Source: Polyangiaceae bacterium
Lineage (GTDB): Bacteria; Myxococcota_A; Polyangia; Polyangiales; Polyangiaceae
DNA: 64,000 nucleotides
Direction: 5' to 3'
NCBI GenBank assembly: GCA_009781005.1
Contig: WQYX01000002.1
Location: 62,001-126,000 of the forward strand
Below are positions 49,439 through 59,666 of this stretch, piece by piece. Both the position numbers and the translations under genes were made by a program. Numbering within the stretch: position 1 is the first letter of the stretch; the number at the start of each line of letters is the position of its first letter. The notes under the pieces were generated by a model. It was not told the origin of the DNA. It was given only the letters and a program-made list of their open reading frames with translations, and searched no databases.

Positions 49439-51325
49439 ATGACGACGCAGGTGACGCCTCAATCGAGCTCCGCGCTCGAGGCGCCGGCGGGCGATACGAC
49501 CGTCCGGTCGGTGCGCTCGCGGATCGAGTGGCTCGGGCTCGCCGCTCTCGGCATCGTCGCCGTGCTCGTCTTCTGGGTCTTCGACGCCCTGCCCTTCCAA
49601 GATCTGCCGGCTCACGCGGGGCTCATCGCGATGCGCCACAGGTACGCCGAATCGTCGTTCGAGCAACGCTTCTACGTGCTCGCTCCGCACGTCGGCCCGT
49701 ACTCGCTCTTTCGATTTCTCGGTGAGGTTTTCGTTCGCGTCGTCGGGCCACTCGGAGCGGTGCGCGCCCTAGCCACGCTGCCCGTCATCGCGACGCCGCT
49801 CGCCCTGCTTTTCGCGCGGCGAAGGCTCTACGAAGATCATTCGCCGGCGTTCGGCTTCATCGGCCTGACTCTGTCTTTCAGCCTGATGACGCTGCTCGGT
49901 TTTGCGAGCTACTTGCTCGGCGTCGCCGTGATGCTCGTCGGTTTGACGCTCTGGCTCGAACTCCTCGTTGCAGCGGACGACGGCGCTCCGAACCTTCGCC
50001 GGCGCGAATTCGTCATGGCCGTGTTCACGCCCTTCATTTTCGTCGCGCACGGACATGCGTTCGTGCTCTTCCTCGTCTGCGCGGGGGTCGCGTGCCTCGC
50101 CGCCGGCAACGTTCGCGAGCGCCTCATGCGGCTCTGGGTGCTCGCGCCGGCCGTGGGACTCGCAGCTTGGGTCGCGTGGATCGAGCGCGGAACCACCACG
50201 CCGCCAGGATCCTTACCCGTCGTGCCTCGGCTGGCGCCTCTGTTTCACTCGTTCACGGAGAAGCTTGGCCTGCTCGTGACGCCAACGCTCATGACACGCA
50301 GCGGAATCGATTTTCTTATTTCCATATTCATTTGGATTTTCACGATCGTGAGCACCGTGTTCACCGTCCGCTCGCTGCGCACTCCGGCGCGAATCAAGAA
50401 CGGAGTTCAGAGAGAATATTCACGAGACCGCTTTCAAGTTGACGCGAGTTCGAGGCGGGGTGGGATGCGACCGGACTCGAACTGTACGGAGTCCACGAAG
50501 TGGACAGAGTACAGTGAGAGCGACGGAGCGAAGCGAAGTGAACAGCCTGCTTCGGCTTTGGTGCGTGTGCTGGATGGCACACGCACACGCCGTCGCACGG
50601 CTCCGTCAGAGGCCGTACCGCAGCCGCCAACGACGAAATCGCGTCAAATCGAAAGCGGTCTAGCCGCGGACGTGCGCCATAGCCGCGCGCTCTACGCATC
50701 GGCGGCGGTCCTCTTGCTCGCATTTCTCGCACTTCCGCATGCCGTTGGGTGGTTCGGATTCGTCGACGGCCGTCTCGTTCCCTTGGTCCTCATCCTCCCG
50801 CTTCTCGGGATCCGCCGCGCAACCCTTCCGCGCGCGCTCGTGAGGCTGCTCGACACGGGCGCACCCGTCTGCGCTGCAACCATCGCCCTCTTGGCCATGA
50901 TTGCATCTTACAAGTTTCAGGCAGAAGCCTCCGGCTTCCATGAAGTGCTCGCGCACGTGCCAGCGAGAGCAAGCCTCTTGAACCTCCCGCTCGATCCGAA
51001 CAGCGAGATCTTCACCGCGCATCCGTTCGTCCACTACGACAAGCTCACCCTCGCCGAGCGTCCCGTCGTCGTCAGCGACATCTGGTTTCACCAGGGCTCG
51101 GCGCTCTATCCAACACCGGAGAACCCAGCGGTCCGCCTTCCTTCGAGTTACAGCGAAAGCGATCTCAAAGAGATTGATTGGCCCGCCTACCACCTTGACG
51201 ATTGGGACTTCGTCCTCATTCGCACCAAGCCATCCGCCGGGCAGCCTTCCACACCCAACAGTCTCGTGCTCGAAGAGCATCGCGGGGGCTGGTGGCTCTT
51301 TCGGCAGGCCGCCCCAACTCAATGA
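49439..51325 (+). CDS. Polytopic membrane protein carrying an in-frame repeat element
   Basis: Multiple TM segments before (to about 50390) and after (from about 50690) repeat copy 11; ORF continuous through the element. Confidence 0.7.
   Translation: MTTQVTPQSSSALEAPAGDTTVRSVRSRIEWLGLAALGIVAVLVFWVFDALPFQDLPAHAGLIAMRHRYAESSFEQRFYVLAPHVGPYSLFRFLGEVFVRVVGPLGAVRALATLPVIATPLALLFARRRLYEDHSPAFGFIGLTLSFSLMTLLGFASYLLGVAVMLVGLTLWLELLVAADDGAPNLRRREFVMAVFTPFIFVAHGHAFVLFLVCAGVACLAAGNVRERLMRLWVLAPAVGLAAWVAWIERGTTTPPGSLPVVPRLAPLFHSFTEKLGLLVTPTLMTRSGIDFLISIFIWIFTIVSTVFTVRSLRTPARIKNGVQREYSRDRFQVDASSRRGGMRPDSNCTESTKWTEYSESDGAKRSEQPASALVRVLDGTRTRRRTAPSEAVPQPPTTKSRQIESGLAADVRHSRALYASAAVLLLAFLALPHAVGWFGFVDGRLVPLVLILPLLGIRRATLPRALVRLLDTGAPVCAATIALLAMIASYKFQAEASGFHEVLAHVPARASLLNLPLDPNSEIFTAHPFVHYDKLTLAERPVVVSDIWFHQGSALYPTPENPAVRLPSSYSESDLKEIDWPAYHLDDWDFVLIRTKPSAGQPSTPNSLVLEEHRGGWWLFRQAAPTQ
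50425..50661 (+). repeat. Dispersed imperfect-hairpin element, copy 11 (outer stem type B), in frame inside a CDS
   Basis: AGACCGCTTTCAAGTTGACGCGAG...GAAATCGCGTCAAATCGAAAGCGGTCT, 237 bp = 79 codons. Inner module shared with copy 1. Confidence 0.88.
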
Positions 51326-53961
51326 ACCCACCATGGCTCCGCGCCATGAAAGCCATCATTGAGCGACATATAGAGGGCATCATGGAGGGGCGTGAGGCTC
51401 GTTATACTCGAACTTGCTGATCCCGGATTCGCGTCCAGAACGAGCACGGTACCTTCCGTGGTTCCGTCGCTCATCCAAAGCTCCTGACCGGTGGTGGGGT
51501 CCGAGGCCGAGAAGAAAAGGTGATTGTCAAAGACCACCAGCGTTGAACCGAGATTGCCGACGAAGGATCGTACGAGCTCGGAGCTTTGTGGCGTCAACGC
51601 GGTCATCCGCCAAAGCCCCATACCCACGGTACCGTTGCCGCCAAGGAAATAGATACCGTCCCCGAAAAGCACGAATCCGGAGGTGGGCGTCATGGCCTCG
51701 AGCGGAGTGAGCGCAGTCGACGTTTCGTCGATCTTTAAGATAGCTCCCCCAACGGCGTAGACAATGGCGTCGTCCTTTTCGATGAGCGCGCTGGGCGTCG
51801 TGGTCAGAGGAGTCAGGAGCGTTGCCGGGGCCGCGCCTCTCGTTCGATAAATACCGGTGCTCATCGCAAAATAGGTATCCTGATGACCTTCGGTGATCAG
51901 GATTGCCGTGCTCATCGTCATCGCGTCCACCGTGGGGCCTATCTGAAGGATGTCACTCTTGGTCGTTGGATCGAGCGCGAACAAGCCAGACGTGAGGTTC
52001 AAGTTGTCGAGTATCGTAAACATTAAAACATCATTGTAGACACCCATGCTTTGAATGCTTTGAATTTGAGGCCGGAGTCCAGAGGGCGATGAATCGAGAT
52101 CCGCGACGAGCTGCGTTCCCTGCTCCGTGCCGTCTGTAGTCCAAAGCGCCACGTTCGTTGATGCTGGCGCTGACGTGTTGTTACTAAAGAAATAGATATT
52201 GCCCTCATAAGACACTGGCGACCCGACGATTCCGCTGCCAACGCCGGGTTGGACATCTTTCACCAGCGTCGTGCCGGCCGCGGTTCCATCGCTCGTCCAT
52301 AACTCGGTTCCGGTATCCGGTGTCGTGCCTGAAAAATACACGCGATCCCCGAGGACGCGTAGGGAGCTACCGCTCACGACTCCATTGGCGCGTCCGGGAT
52401 TGATATCGGTCACCAGATGCGTTCCGCTCGTGTCATTCACCCACAGCTCATTGCCATCATTGAAATCGGAAGCCATGAAGAACACGTTGCCGCCGGCAGC
52501 AACGAAACCGCTTGGCGACGAAGGCTGGGTACCCGTGGCGCCCAAAGCCAACGGAGTCATCATGGTACCATCGGACTGGTCGGGAATGCCGGTGTCACCG
52601 CCGTCCAAAAAGAGTACCCCATTGGCAACGACGGGGCTGCCGTAAAGCCCGCTTCCTGAACCAGGTACGAAGTCCGATACCATCGACGTGCCCAATGACG
52701 TTCCATCGGTCCGCCACAATTCGTTGCCATGCGTGCCGTCATTTGCGCTGAAGTAGGCTTGATTGCCAAGGACGGCAAAGCCGGAAATGCTCGAGGAGGC
52801 GTAGCCTGGATTGATGTCGAGAACCATGGAGGTCCCTGCGGCGGTTCCATTGGTCACGAAGAGCTCGGTTCCGTGCGTCGCGTCCGTTGCCTGAAAGATC
52901 ACCTTCGAGCCGAGTGCCGTAAAACCAGTTGGACTGCTCGACCCTAGACCTGGGTAGAGATCGGCGACTATCGTTGTGTTGTCCTCGGTGCCGTCGGAGC
53001 GCCATGGTTCGGCGCCGTAGGTGCCGTCGTTCGCTTGGAAATAGACAAACCCACCTTGCGCAACGAAGCGCATGTTGCTCGAAATGGACCCGCCGGCTCC
53101 AGGGTAGATGTCCGAAACGAGGACGGTTCCCGCGGCAGTTCCGTCGGTGATCCACGGCTCCATGCCATGCGTGCCGTCATTCGCCGCGAAGAAGACGCGG
53201 TTATTGAATGCAACAAAATTCATGGGCGATGAGCTCGCCGCACCGGGATAGATATCTTTGAGGAGAACGGTGCCGTCGGCCGTGCCGTCCGTCACCCAGA
53301 GCTCGGTGCCATTGCCGCTGTTATCCGATGCCGAAAAGACGAGTTTTCCACCCAGAAGCGCCGCGCTGCCAGAAACGCTGTTGATGACGGGTGCGGGGCC
53401 TGACTTCACTTGCACCGTGGACGCCGGATCGCCATTCGTGCTCCAGAGCGTCCTTCCATTCGTGTTCGACTCCACGAAAAGAAGGCGGCCGGATACCTCA
53501 CCGAGAATGCCTTGGAATCCTGATGGGGTGCCAGGATACCCGTCGACGAGGAGCTCGGTGCCGCCGTCCGATCCGTCGCTCACCCAGAGCTCGTTTCCAA
53601 CGATGGCGTCCGTCACAGTGAAATAGAGTTTTCCGCCTGACGCGATCTGGACAACGGGCGAAGAAAGCCACGTGGAGCGCGTGGCCACCACCGTGGGTGT
53701 GACCGAACCGCTGTTCAGTGAATAAAGCGCATAACCAACAACGTTTTGGGCCCGCGCGCCAAAGAACACGCGATGATCGATCTCGATATAGCCATTCGCA
53801 TTCACGACGGGCATGGTGTTGACGTCCTCCAGCATCGAGAGCGAATAACTCCTGCCTGCATCGCCGCCCGCATCGCCGGTGTCTACGGAGTCCACCGAAG
53901 GAACGTCATACCCAGTGCATCCCGCCGCTATCAACGCGACCAGAAGAATCCCGTGACGCAT
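51319..53961 (-). CDS. Lipoprotein with ELWxxDGT (hyalin-like) repeats
   Basis: Lipobox LLVALIAAGC; about ten copies of variants of ELWVTDGTADGTVLLKDIYPGAASSSP. Confidence 0.85.
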   Translation of the reverse strand: MRHGILLVALIAAGCTGYDVPSVDSVDTGDAGGDAGRSYSLSMLEDVNTMPVVNANGYIEIDHRVFFGARAQNVVGYALYSLNSGSVTPTVVATRSTWLSSPVVQIASGGKLYFTVTDAIVGNELWVSDGSDGGTELLVDGYPGTPSGFQGILGEVSGRLLFVESNTNGRTLWSTNGDPASTVQVKSGPAPVINSVSGSAALLGGKLVFSASDNSGNGTELWVTDGTADGTVLLKDIYPGAASSSPMNFVAFNNRVFFAANDGTHGMEPWITDGTAAGTVLVSDIYPGAGGSISSNMRFVAQGGFVYFQANDGTYGAEPWRSDGTEDNTTIVADLYPGLGSSSPTGFTALGSKVIFQATDATHGTELFVTNGTAAGTSMVLDINPGYASSSISGFAVLGNQAYFSANDGTHGNELWRTDGTSLGTSMVSDFVPGSGSGLYGSPVVANGVLFLDGGDTGIPDQSDGTMMTPLALGATGTQPSSPSGFVAAGGNVFFMASDFNDGNELWVNDTSGTHLVTDINPGRANGVVSGSSLRVLGDRVYFSGTTPDTGTELWTSDGTAAGTTLVKDVQPGVGSGIVGSPVSYEGNIYFFSNNTSAPASTNVALWTTDGTEQGTQLVADLDSSPSGLRPQIQSIQSMGVYNDVLMFTILDNLNLTSGLFALDPTTKSDILQIGPTVDAMTMSTAILITEGHQDTYFAMSTGIYRTRGAAPATLLTPLTTTPSALIEKDDAIVYAVGGAILKIDETSTALTPLEAMTPTSGFVLFGDGIYFLGGNGTVGMGLWRMTALTPQSSELVRSFVGNLGSTLVVFDNHLFFSASDPTTGQELWMSDGTTEGTVLVLDANPGSASSSITSLTPLHDALYMSLNDGFHGAEPWWVH

Positions 53962-54143
53962 ACGAACCTCCAATAGCCCGTCCATGTACGCGCTTGGTGC
54001 GCAATCTTCAGCCCGGCATTGGTCAATTGCAAGTTCGCACTACGCGCGGCCGCGACGTGAGGACGGGCCGCAGCGCAAGCCGGAGCGGACGGAGCACTCG
54101 CAGTTTGCCGCGGATCGAACCGCGCAGTAAAGAACCCACCTCC

Positions 54144-55502
54144 ATGCGTCTCGTTGTCTTCGGTGCAGGGTACGTTGGTCTCGTCACGGGCACGGGCTTG
54201 AGCGATCTCGGTCATGAGGTTCTGGTCTTCGACATCGATCCGCATCGCATTTCGAAACTCAAAGAGGGCCATGTCCCTATTTACGAGCCGGGACTCGCGG
54301 ATCTCGTCCACCGTAACCAACGCGGAGGTCGGCTCGCGTTCGCCTCCGAAATCCCAGCATCGTTCGCAAACGCCGATGCGTACTTCATCGCCGTAGGCAC
54401 GCCTCCAGGCCCAAACGGCGCCGCGGATCTGTCGGCCGTCATGAACGTTGCCGACGTGATCGCGAAAGTCGCAACGCGCAGAGCGTTCGTCATCGTCAAG
54501 AGCACGGTTCCCGTTGGAACGTGCGACGCAGTTCAAGCGCGGCTCGACGCAGCCAAGGTGTCTCTCGAAGTCGTGTCGAATCCCGAATTCTTGAAAGAGG
54601 GCGACGCCGTCTCGGACTTCTTCAAGCCCGATCGAGTCATCGTTGGCGCTCGTTCGGAGGACGCGCGGCAGATGCTTCGCGAGCTGTACGCGCCGTTGCA
54701 GCTCTCCGGCGAGCGTCTCGTCATGACCGATCCGCGTTCGAGTGAACTCATCAAGTACGCATCGAACACGATGCTCGCGATTCGTATCTCGTTCATGAAC
54801 GAACTCGCGCGCCTCTGCCACGCAACGGGCGCGGACATCCACGCCGTACGCCTCGGCGTCGGGACGGACTCGCGCATCGGCAAGAAATTCCTCTACGCGG
54901 GCCCTGGCTACGGCGGCTCGTGCTTCCCGAAGGACGTGCAAGCGCTCGCCGCGCTCGGCCGCGAGAGTGGTGTCCAGCTTCGCGTTGCCGAAGCTGCACA
55001 CAGCGCAAACGAAGAGCAGGCGTCGTTCCTCGCGCACCTCGTCGACTCCGCGTTGGGCGGCGTCCGCGGCAAGCAGATCACGCTCTGGGGTCTCGCCTTC
55101 AAGCCGGAGACCGACGACATCCGCGAGTCGCCCGCCGTACGCCTCGCGAGCGCGCTGCTCGAGCGCGGTGCAAGCATCGTCTGCCATGATCCGGAGGCAG
55201 GCCCAAACTTCGCGAAGCTGTTCGGCCGCAAAGTCACCGTGAAAGAACGCGACTACGACGCGCTCGATGGCTCACATGCTCTCGTGCTTCTCACTGAGTG
55301 GCGTAGTTACCGCGCACCCAACTTCGCCGAGATCAAACGGCGACTCAAGAGCGCCACGGACGGCATGCCACCCGTTCTCATCGACGCGCGCAACATCTGG
55401 CGCCCCGGCGATGTCATGCGCGCGGGCCTGCGCTACCAGGGCATTGGTGTTTCACTCCATCGGACGCCGGATCGCCCGTCCCAAATCTTGGATCGCTCGT
55501 GA
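54144..55502 (+). CDS. UDP-glucose/GDP-mannose 6-dehydrogenase family protein
   Basis: MRLVVFGAGYVGLVTGTGLSDLGHEV...GPGYGGSCFPKDVQALAALG...WGLAFKPETDDIRESP. Confidence 0.92.
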   Translation: MRLVVFGAGYVGLVTGTGLSDLGHEVLVFDIDPHRISKLKEGHVPIYEPGLADLVHRNQRGGRLAFASEIPASFANADAYFIAVGTPPGPNGAADLSAVMNVADVIAKVATRRAFVIVKSTVPVGTCDAVQARLDAAKVSLEVVSNPEFLKEGDAVSDFFKPDRVIVGARSEDARQMLRELYAPLQLSGERLVMTDPRSSELIKYASNTMLAIRISFMNELARLCHATGADIHAVRLGVGTDSRIGKKFLYAGPGYGGSCFPKDVQALAALGRESGVQLRVAEAAHSANEEQASFLAHLVDSALGGVRGKQITLWGLAFKPETDDIRESPAVRLASALLERGASIVCHDPEAGPNFAKLFGRKVTVKERDYDALDGSHALVLLTEWRSYRAPNFAEIKRRLKSATDGMPPVLIDARNIWRPGDVMRAGLRYQGIGVSLHRTPDRPSQILDRS

Positions 55503-56491
55503 GTACCGACCAAACACGAAAGCCACGTCGCTGGCTCGTGACGGGTGGCGTTGGCTTCATTGGCCATCATTTGTGCGCTGCACTGCTCGAACGCGGCGAC
55601 GCCGTCCGCATCGTCGACGACTTTAGCGACGCGCCTTACCCCGCCGTGATGAAGGAAGAGAACGAAGCCTCGTTGCGGCGTGCATTTGCTTTACAGGATG
55701 ACCGTTTCGAAGTCGTGCGTGGATGCATCACCGACGCGGCTCTTGGTCGAAGGCTCGTCAAGGACGTCTCCGGCGTGATGCACCTTGCCGGCCTCGCGGG
55801 CGTTCGTCCTTCGTTCGCCGATCCCGCGCGCTACCTGCACGTGAACGCGGAGGGCACGGCGAACTTGCTCGATGCCTCGCAGCGTGAGGGTCTCGGCCTC
55901 TTCGTGCTTGCTTCGAGCTCCTCGGTTTACGGCAACACGACGCCCCTGCCCGCCCACGAAGATGCGCCGGCGATCGTGCCGGAGTCACCGTACGCGGCGA
56001 GCAAGCGCGCGGCGGAGCTCGTCGCGTCCGCGATGATCCGCAAGAGCCCACGGATGCGATGCCCGGCGCTCCGCTTTTTCACCGTCTACGGTCCGCGTCA
56101 AAGGCCCGAGATGGCAATCTCGCTGTTCCTCCGGAGGGTCCTTCGCGGCGAATCGATCACCGTGTTCGGCGACGGATCCATGCGTCGCGACTTTACGCAC
56201 GTGGCAGATATCGTGCGCGGGATCCTCGCCGCGGCCGATCACGCGCCCGAAGGCGTCCGCGCGTACAACCTCGGCTCCGGCGCGCCCGTAACGCTCAACG
56301 AACTCGTCGTCGCGATGAGCATAGCCGCAGGACGCCCGCCCGCTGTCGAGCATGCACCCGTGCCCCTCGGCGACGTCGACGCAACCTTCGCGGACATCTC
56401 TCGCGCATCTCGGGAGCTCGGATGGCGTCCAGAGATCAAGCTCGCCGAGGGACTCGCCACCGTCGTCGACGGATTTCGAGCTGATGCATAG
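55499..56491 (+). CDS. NAD-dependent sugar-nucleotide epimerase/dehydratase
   Basis: WLVTGGVGFIGHHLCAALLERGDAVRIVDDFSD...SPYAASKRAAE...RFFTVYGPRQRPEMA. GTGA overlap with the dehydrogenase. Confidence 0.9.
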   Translation: MSTDQTRKPRRWLVTGGVGFIGHHLCAALLERGDAVRIVDDFSDAPYPAVMKEENEASLRRAFALQDDRFEVVRGCITDAALGRRLVKDVSGVMHLAGLAGVRPSFADPARYLHVNAEGTANLLDASQREGLGLFVLASSSSVYGNTTPLPAHEDAPAIVPESPYAASKRAAELVASAMIRKSPRMRCPALRFFTVYGPRQRPEMAISLFLRRVLRGESITVFGDGSMRRDFTHVADIVRGILAAADHAPEGVRAYNLGSGAPVTLNELVVAMSIAAGRPPAVEHAPVPLGDVDATFADISRASRELGWRPEIKLAEGLATVVDGFRADA

Positions 56492-56657
56492 TGCAAGTGA
56501 TTATGTGCAATCTACACGAAAATACGTGTATGCCCCACCTCGTGCGAGTGAATGCTGCAGCTCCATTGCGTCGCGCATGCGCTCACTCGTGAGCGAGCCC
56601 AGAACGAGGGAACGAAAGCTTCCTCCGGCGCCGTGAGATGGTGGTAGATTTGCATGA

Positions 56658-58922
56658 GTGAGTGTCGTCGGTATCGACCTCGGAACGACGAACACGGTCG
56701 TTGCCTGCGTTCGTGGCGGCAAGGTTCACGTCCTCGCGGACGAGCAGGGTCAGCGGCTTCTGCCAAGCGTCGTGAGCTTCCACCCGAATGGCCAGGTGCT
56801 GGTCGGAAGTGCGGCGCGCGCGCGCCGGATCATCGACCCGCGCAACACCATCTACAGCCACAAGCGGCTCATCGGTCGCTCATGGGGCAGCCCAGAGATT
56901 GCCCGAGCCAAGCAACGCTGCACGTTCGAGCTGCGTGAAGGCCCGGGCCAAGCGCCGCTCGTGCGCGCACGCAACCAAGACTACACGTTGCCCGAGATCA
57001 GCGCGTTCGTCCTCAGGCGCGTCCGCCAGATCGCCGAGCTTGCTCTTGGCGAGCCCGCAGAGCGCGCGGTCATCACGGTGCCAGCTCACTTCAACGAGCT
57101 GCAGCGCGCGTCAACGAAAGTGGCGGGCCGTGTCGCGGGGCTCGACGTCCTTCGCATCTTGAATGAACCCACGGCCGCAGCGCTCGCGTATGGCCTCGGC
57201 CGCACGGGCAACGAACGCGTTGCGGTGTACGACTTCGGCGGAGGCACGTTCGACTGCACGCTGCTCGATTTGAACGGCAATGTGTTCGAGGTCCTCGCGA
57301 GCGCCGGAGACACGTTCCTCGGTGGCGACGACATCGATATGGCCATTGCCGAACGCATGACGGAGGCGCTCCTCAGAGAGCACCGCGTCGACGCGCGCAC
57401 CGACCCGCAGTTGTTCGAGCGGCTCAAGACGAGCGCCGAAGAGGTGAAGATCGCGCTCTCCCGTACCGATAAATACGCCATCACGCTGAAGGATATCGGC
57501 CACGGCGTGGGCGGTGGAGCGCTCCAATTCACATTCACGCTTGCACGGCGCGATCTCGAGTCGATGATTCAGCCGCTCGTCGACCGCACGTTCAAGGTCA
57601 CGGAAGATGCGCTCGCCATCGCGCGCTTGACGCCGACCTCGTTCGACAAGGTCATTCTCGTCGGAGGTTCGACGCGCATCCCGATGGTGCGCAGACGCGT
57701 GGAAGCGTTCTTCGGTGCGCCGCCGCTCGACCGCGTGAACCCTGAAGAAGTCGTTGCCATCGGCGCCTCCATCCAAGCGGCGGCACTCACCGGATCATCG
57801 CGCCGGCGTCGCATTCCCGACCCGCCACCGCGGCCATCAACCGCCACGTCCGACACGCTGCCTGCGGTGCGAGGGGCAGCCCCGCCCGTGTGGTCTCCAC
57901 AGCAGCAAGACGACTTGCCAAGCGGCCAATTCGGCGACATCGGCGATCTGTCCCTTGCCTCCACGACGGGGGTGTCCGTCGCGGAATCCACCTCACCATC
58001 CATGACGGCCGGTCGACCCACGGAACCCTCCGTGAGCGACTTCGGACGCATCTCCGAGCTTTCGCTCATCTCGATGGCGGACGCGGACCTTTTGCCAGCG
58101 AAATTCGAAGACGACAAATTCGACAACCTGCCGCAAGCCCGCGAAGACAACTTGCCGCAAGCTCGTGAAGGCGGCTTGCAGCGCTCGCACACGATGCGCC
58201 CGTCCTCGCCGCCGCCCGAGTTCGCGCGCGGCACCATGCCGTTGCCGCAGACGCCAGCAACGCCTGCGCCTGCATCGCGGGGCACGGCGCCAATGCCGCC
58301 GCCGCGCACGACGCTGCCAATTCCGGGAGCGGTGAGCGTCCCATTCAATCCAAAGTCCACCGCGCCAATGCCAACGCGCTCGGTGCCGCCGCATCCGCAA
58401 GGCACTGTCGGGCCTGCACCTGCGGATCTATCGCCGATCACCGTGCCGAGCCCCGAGCCGTTGATGCCTGCGCGAAATCTCGGAGTCACCCCACCCATCC
58501 TCATCGACGTCACGCCGCGGGCGCTCGTGGTGGAGACCGCAGGCGGCTACACCGACACGATCATCCCGCGAAACGCGAAGATCCCTTGTGAACGCACGCG
58601 TCGCTTTGCAACCGGGCGCGACATGCAGACGAGCGTGCGCGTCCGCGTCGCGCAGGGCGAACATCCGGGCTTCCAACAAAACACGTATCTCGGCGAGCTC
58701 GAGCTCTCCGGCTTGCGACCCGCTCCTCGCGGCGGCGTCGTCATCGCGGTCACGTTCGAAGTGGATGCAGACGGCACGCTTCGCGTTCGCGCGCGCGACG
58801 TTCAGACGGGAGTCGAAGCGCGCGCAACGCTTCAACTCGTCGGCGTCGCCGACGAGTCTTCGGTCGTCATGATGATCAACCGCCTCAGCAAGGAGCCCGC
58901 AGCGGGCGGACAGACAGGTTAG
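56658..58922 (+). CDS. Hsp70/DnaK-family protein with long Pro-rich linker
   Basis: VVGIDLGTTNTVVACV...VITVPAHFNELQRASTKVAGRVAGLDVLRILNEPTAAALAYGL...VILVGGSTRIPMVRR; SBD-beta-like C-terminus after about 230 low-complexity residues. Confidence 0.88.
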   Translation: MSVVGIDLGTTNTVVACVRGGKVHVLADEQGQRLLPSVVSFHPNGQVLVGSAARARRIIDPRNTIYSHKRLIGRSWGSPEIARAKQRCTFELREGPGQAPLVRARNQDYTLPEISAFVLRRVRQIAELALGEPAERAVITVPAHFNELQRASTKVAGRVAGLDVLRILNEPTAAALAYGLGRTGNERVAVYDFGGGTFDCTLLDLNGNVFEVLASAGDTFLGGDDIDMAIAERMTEALLREHRVDARTDPQLFERLKTSAEEVKIALSRTDKYAITLKDIGHGVGGGALQFTFTLARRDLESMIQPLVDRTFKVTEDALAIARLTPTSFDKVILVGGSTRIPMVRRRVEAFFGAPPLDRVNPEEVVAIGASIQAAALTGSSRRRRIPDPPPRPSTATSDTLPAVRGAAPPVWSPQQQDDLPSGQFGDIGDLSLASTTGVSVAESTSPSMTAGRPTEPSVSDFGRISELSLISMADADLLPAKFEDDKFDNLPQAREDNLPQAREGGLQRSHTMRPSSPPPEFARGTMPLPQTPATPAPASRGTAPMPPPRTTLPIPGAVSVPFNPKSTAPMPTRSVPPHPQGTVGPAPADLSPITVPSPEPLMPARNLGVTPPILIDVTPRALVVETAGGYTDTIIPRNAKIPCERTRRFATGRDMQTSVRVRVAQGEHPGFQQNTYLGELELSGLRPAPRGGVVIAVTFEVDADGTLRVRARDVQTGVEARATLQLVGVADESSVVMMINRLSKEPAAGGQTG

Positions 58923-58924
58923 CC

Positions 58925-59461
58925 GTGACCGACGACGCGCAGGCCATCACGCAATGGCTCGCCGTCATCGACGAGATCTCGTACTACGAGCTCTTTCGCG
59001 TGACGCCAGCGGCAAGCTTCGACGATCTGCGCGCGGCCTTTCACGCCTTCGTCGAAGACTTCCACCCGGACGCACACTACTGGCGCGACCCAGGCGAACA
59101 AGCGGCCATCGGCGTTGTCTTCCGGCGCGGCACCGAGGCGTACCGAATCTTGTCCGATCCGTCGCTCCGCGCGCGCTACGACGAAGGACTGCGAGCCGGC
59201 ATTTTGCGGCCTGAGCTGCTCGTCCTCGAAAACCCCGCGAGCACTCCATCGAGGACGTCGATGCGCGCACGCCTCATCGACCAGATCCGCATGCCGAGCG
59301 CACGCCCCTTCGTTCTGCGCGCCGAGGAATTATTCAAAAAGGGGGATTTGAAGCAGGCAAAGATTCAGCTCGTCATGGCTATGCACTTGGACGCGAACAA
59401 TCCGGCGCTCGAAGCCTTCGCGAAAGAGCTCGAGGAGGCAATGAAGGCCCAAAAGACGTAG
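58925..59461 (+). CDS. DnaJ-domain-like protein
   Basis: SYYELFRVTPAASFDDLRAAFHAFVEDFHPDAHYW...AYRILSDPSLRARYDEGL; HPD motif; 2 nt after the Hsp70 gene. Confidence 0.8.
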   Translation: MTDDAQAITQWLAVIDEISYYELFRVTPAASFDDLRAAFHAFVEDFHPDAHYWRDPGEQAAIGVVFRRGTEAYRILSDPSLRARYDEGLRAGILRPELLVLENPASTPSRTSMRARLIDQIRMPSARPFVLRAEELFKKGDLKQAKIQLVMAMHLDANNPALEAFAKELEEAMKAQKT

Positions 59462-59500
59462 GTCTGGAACGATGAGATCGCGTCAAATCGAAAGAGGTCT
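59461..59500 (+). repeat. Dispersed hairpin element, copy 12: right-end remnant (type B)
   Basis: GAACGATGAGATCGCGTCAAATCGAAAGAGGTCT directly after the dnaJ-like stop. Confidence 0.6.
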
Positions 59501-59666
59501 GCGAGGGCGATGAATCCATCGCACCGTCTTATCCGGAAGCGCCTGTTCGATCTCCACGGCAAACGCGTCGAGTCTCGCAAGTGCCGACAGACGCGGCACG
59601 ATCACGACCGTGCCCGGCGAAACATGGAGCCATGGCGCAACGCGCGCAGAACGCTGATCGCGCGCC

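Noticed and set aside
50425-50661. Interpretation of the in-frame element as a group I/II intron or intein
   Set aside because: Too short, no intein splice motifs, no recognisable intron domain V or catalytic core. In-frame palindromic insertion is the simpler reading.
53985-54130. Possible further copy of the hairpin repeat between the ELWxxDGT gene and the UDP-glucose dehydrogenase gene
   Set aside because: Only short GC-rich similarity (GACGGGCCGCAGCG); could not identify paired outer arms or the conserved internal motifs.
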